NCBI GenBank assembly: GCA_014896305.1
Contig: JADBKQ010000011.1
Span: 1-64,000, forward strand
Length of the DNA stretch: 64,000 bases
Direction of reading: 5' to 3'
DNA from: Limnochordaceae bacterium
GTDB taxonomy: Bacteria; Bacillota; Limnochordia; Limnochordales; DUMU01
A program made the position numbers and the translations under genes. The notes below the pieces were generated by a model. The model saw nothing but the letters and a program-made list of their open reading frames with translations. It was not told the DNA's origin and searched no databases. Shown one piece after another: positions 62,289 through 64,000 of the stretch; position 1 is the first letter of the stretch; each line of letters opens with the position of its first letter.

Positions 62289-63092
62289 CTAAGAGCTGGG
62301 GAATTTGCGATCTGTGTTGCTCATTACAGAAACATAGGGGCTGTCCTTTAAGTAAAACCGCCATGGCAAGCTGGCCCACTCGGGTCCAGCGTAAGCCACA
62401 TTGATACGGGGAGCCGCCTTGATATCCAAACGTGCAGCGGGAACACCCCCGCTCCCGTCGGCAGATCGCCCAATGGCAGGGGTCTCACTGACACAAAACA
62501 GCTCAGACGTGGTCAGGTCCAGGCCATTGTGCTCGCGCGTGATACCCATGGCCTGGCACAGCCGCCCGGGACCACTGGTTAGTAGGCGGCGGGCCCGCAG
62601 ACCCGCTTTGCTGTCTGATGGCGGCAGAGGCCAGGACAAGCCCCGGCGGGCGGCCATCTCTTCCAGTCCACTCAGAGGCTCGAGAGCCCGGATCAGCACT
62701 GCTTGCGGCACGCCGGGCGAAGCAGCCACGATGTTGAAACAATAGTACATACCATAAATAAAATAGACATAGGCGACTCCCGCCGGGCCATACATCACTT
62801 CGTTGCGGGCCGTGCGACGTCCCCCGTAGGAGTGAGCCGCACGGTCTTCGGGGCCCATGTAGGCCTCGGTCTCTACGATCCGCCCCCGCAGCTCCACCCG
62901 CTCGTCGGACTGGTCCGCTGGCGGGCGGTGCCGTAAAGCTGAAGATCTGCCTTCCTGACTAGCCCCCTGGCCGCTCCTGGGCGCAACGGGAACGACGCGA
63001 TGGACCAGTACGCAGCCAATCAGGGCCCGGGCCAGTTCCAGCGCGGACCTAGCGTAGAACAAACGGGGAAGAGGAGTCGACGAAGCCGTCAT
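62289..63092 (-). CDS. Alkyladenine (3-methyladenine) DNA glycosylase
   Basis: An AAG/Mpg base-excision enzyme removing alkylated or deaminated purines. The active site is in VETEAYMGPEDRAAHSYGG, and RTARNEVMYGPAGVAYVYFIYGMYYCFNIV is the family core. An insert of about 25 residues near position 40 (APRSGQGASQEGRSSALRHR) enlarges the N-half. ATG 63092 overlaps the lepB stop (ATGA), so it is coupled to lepB. 267 aa. Confidence 0.92.
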   Translation of the reverse strand: MTASSTPLPRLFYARSALELARALIGCVLVHRVVPVAPRSGQGASQEGRSSALRHRPPADQSDERVELRGRIVETEAYMGPEDRAAHSYGGRRTARNEVMYGPAGVAYVYFIYGMYYCFNIVAASPGVPQAVLIRALEPLSGLEEMAARRGLSWPLPPSDSKAGLRARRLLTSGPGRLCQAMGITREHNGLDLTTSELFCVSETPAIGRSADGSGGVPAARLDIKAAPRINVAYAGPEWASLPWRFYLKDSPYVSVMSNTDRKFPSS

Positions 63093-63727
63093 CCGTGTAG
63101 AGTTTGCCACTGCTCCGGCGGACTCAACACCTGCACCCGGGTCAACGGCCAGTAGCGCCACAATGCCCTCCCCACGATGAACGAGCGTGGCACGAAACCC
63201 ACTCGAGGATCCCGGCTGTCGGCAGAGTTATTCCGGTTGTCGCCCAGAACGAAGTAGTGTTGGTCGGGCACCACCGCCGGGCCGAAATCTCCCAGCGTCT
63301 GTTCCGTCAGGAAGTCGTCGCTCAATTGGCGACCGTTCACGTAGACATGACCGGCCCGAATTTCCACAACCTCGCCGGGCAGGCCGACTAGTCGTTTTAC
63401 GAAATACTCACTTGGATCCGCAGGGTAGCGGAAAACGACAATATCGCCACGTGCAGGGTCACGAAAGCGGTAGGTGAGCTCATCAACGATCAACCGCTCT
63501 CCCGAGTGCAAGGTGGGATACATCGACGGGCCTTCCACGGTGAACGCCCGGCCGACATACGTGATGATGAAGAATGCCAACAGCAACGACCCGGCCACGA
63601 TCTGCAGCACTTCGACCCAAAGTGGCCGCGTGGGCGGCGGCGCCGGGGCCGGCGGTAGCCCAGCGTCGGAAGGCAATGGAGGTAGAACCGGACCGGTACT
63701 TCCCATGGTTGGAATCTGAGACGGCAC
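63089..63727 (-). CDS. lepB: Signal peptidase I
   Basis: The membrane peptidase that removes signal peptides. A Pro-rich cytoplasmic start and one membrane helix (LQIVAGSLLLAFFIITYVG) precede the catalytic Ser68 in EGPSMYPTL and Lys111 in FVKRLVGLPGE. Box GDNRNNSADSRDPRVG follows. The GTG at 63727 has GGGAG about 12 nt upstream; ATG 63706 is the alternative. 212 aa. Confidence 0.95.
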   Translation of the reverse strand: MPSQIPTMGSTGPVLPPLPSDAGLPPAPAPPPTRPLWVEVLQIVAGSLLLAFFIITYVGRAFTVEGPSMYPTLHSGERLIVDELTYRFRDPARGDIVVFRYPADPSEYFVKRLVGLPGEVVEIRAGHVYVNGRQLSDDFLTEQTLGDFGPAVVPDQHYFVLGDNRNNSADSRDPRVGFVPRSFIVGRALWRYWPLTRVQVLSPPEQWQTLHG

Positions 63728-63890
63728 GCTGCCCTGTCTCCCTTCAATGAGCTGCTGCTGTCAGGAGTTCTTGTGGAAGGTTGTAAATCCTGCTGGAGGA
63801 TGTTTTTCGGGAACGACATGCATACGAGGCCGGCGGAGACGCCGACCCCGTGCTCACCTTGGCGTGGTGACCCACGCCAGCGCTTCACAA

Positions 63891-63914
63891 TGTTTGGCTT
63901 TATGTTTGGCTTTA
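63891..63914. repeat. 12-bp tandem duplication
   Basis: TGTTTGGCTTTA occurs twice back to back (63891-63902 and 63903-63914). The stop codon of the right-edge gene falls in the second copy. Confidence 0.8.
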
Positions 63915-64000
63915 CAGCTCGATGAGACAGCGCGACCGCAGTTGGTTGTACAGCCGGGCCGAGCGCTGGAACTTCTCCCGATCCCGGCTCGCCAGAGCTT
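63912..64000 (-). CDS. 3' end of an unidentified gene at the right edge
   Basis: One minus-strand frame is open from the edge to TAA at 63912-63914 and encodes ALASRDREKFQRSARLYNQ followed by LRSRCLIEL. It looks coding (amphipathic, charged, ordinary composition) but is too short to identify. The stop codon lies in the second copy of a 12-bp tandem repeat. Confidence 0.5.
   Translation of the reverse strand, partial: ALASRDREKFQRSARLYNQLRSRCLIEL

Overview
The window is 64 kb of GC-rich chromosome (about 60 % or more by eye) from a spore-forming member of the Bacillota. Spore markers are YunB, an alpha/beta-type SASP, YqzL and SpoVT. Bacillota-type control elements are also present: T-box leaders, a CIRCE operator, an infC-rpmI-rplT leader and an AUU start on infC. 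Several promoters match the sigma-A consensus. Separate GroEL, FeoABC and SufR-like modules and a non-homologous end-joining set suggest a free-living, probably thermophilic, deep-branching lineage. The species cannot be fixed from sequence alone. I see no CRISPR array, intact insertion sequence, prophage or plasmid feature; this is ordinary chromosomal backbone.

Layout. 0.2-11 kb: yunB, a class A penicillin-binding protein, mutS2, zapA and the pheST operon, whose leader encodes YqzL and ends in an attenuator. 11-18 kb (minus strand): infC-rpmI-rplT followed by ktrA and a SPOUT rRNA methyltransferase; thrS behind a clear threonine T-box with specifier ACC; a DUF445 membrane protein; and six tRNA genes (Val, Asp, Phe, Gly, Cys, Val) behind a near-consensus promoter. 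18-22 kb: ku, a stand-alone LigD-type ligase, a stand-alone LigD-type polymerase and a SASP, which reads as a spore DNA protection and repair cluster. A structured, apparently non-coding stretch with its own terminator follows.

22-31 kb: NamZ-type muramidase, a CBS-HEPN protein, a CheY-like receiver, a large secreted amidase, a degenerate nucleotidyltransferase coupled to trxB, a divergent SufR-like regulator, and spoVT. 31-36 kb: groESL under CIRCE, then feoABC on the opposite strand with a palindromic operator. 36-45 kb: fumarylacetoacetate-hydrolase family enzyme, zinc-ribbon and tandem-GNAT proteins, a Thr/Asp-rich lipoprotein, a two-gene ThrE-type exporter, a membrane metalloprotease and a MacB-type ABC pair next to a truncated TetR gene. 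45-53 kb: gltX, a secreted alkaline phosphatase, a beta-rich exported protein ending in Phe, and a PiT-DUF47 phosphate uptake pair. These look like a phosphate acquisition region. 52-64 kb: two very small genes, an ADP-dependent sugar kinase, a YhaN/YhaO (Rad50/Mre11-like) pair, a Gfo/Idh/MocA oxidoreductase, an HTH regulator, an alkyladenine glycosylase coupled to lepB, and the 3' end of one more gene at the edge.

Start codons were re-chosen in many places from Shine-Dalgarno spacing. The less usual features are the split NHEJ set beside a SASP, the structured RNA candidate at 21.9-22.15 kb, a duplicated T-box motif in front of thrS, YqzL inside the pheST leader, a CBS-HEPN fusion, and an archaeal-type ADP-dependent kinase translationally coupled to a 44-residue ORF.
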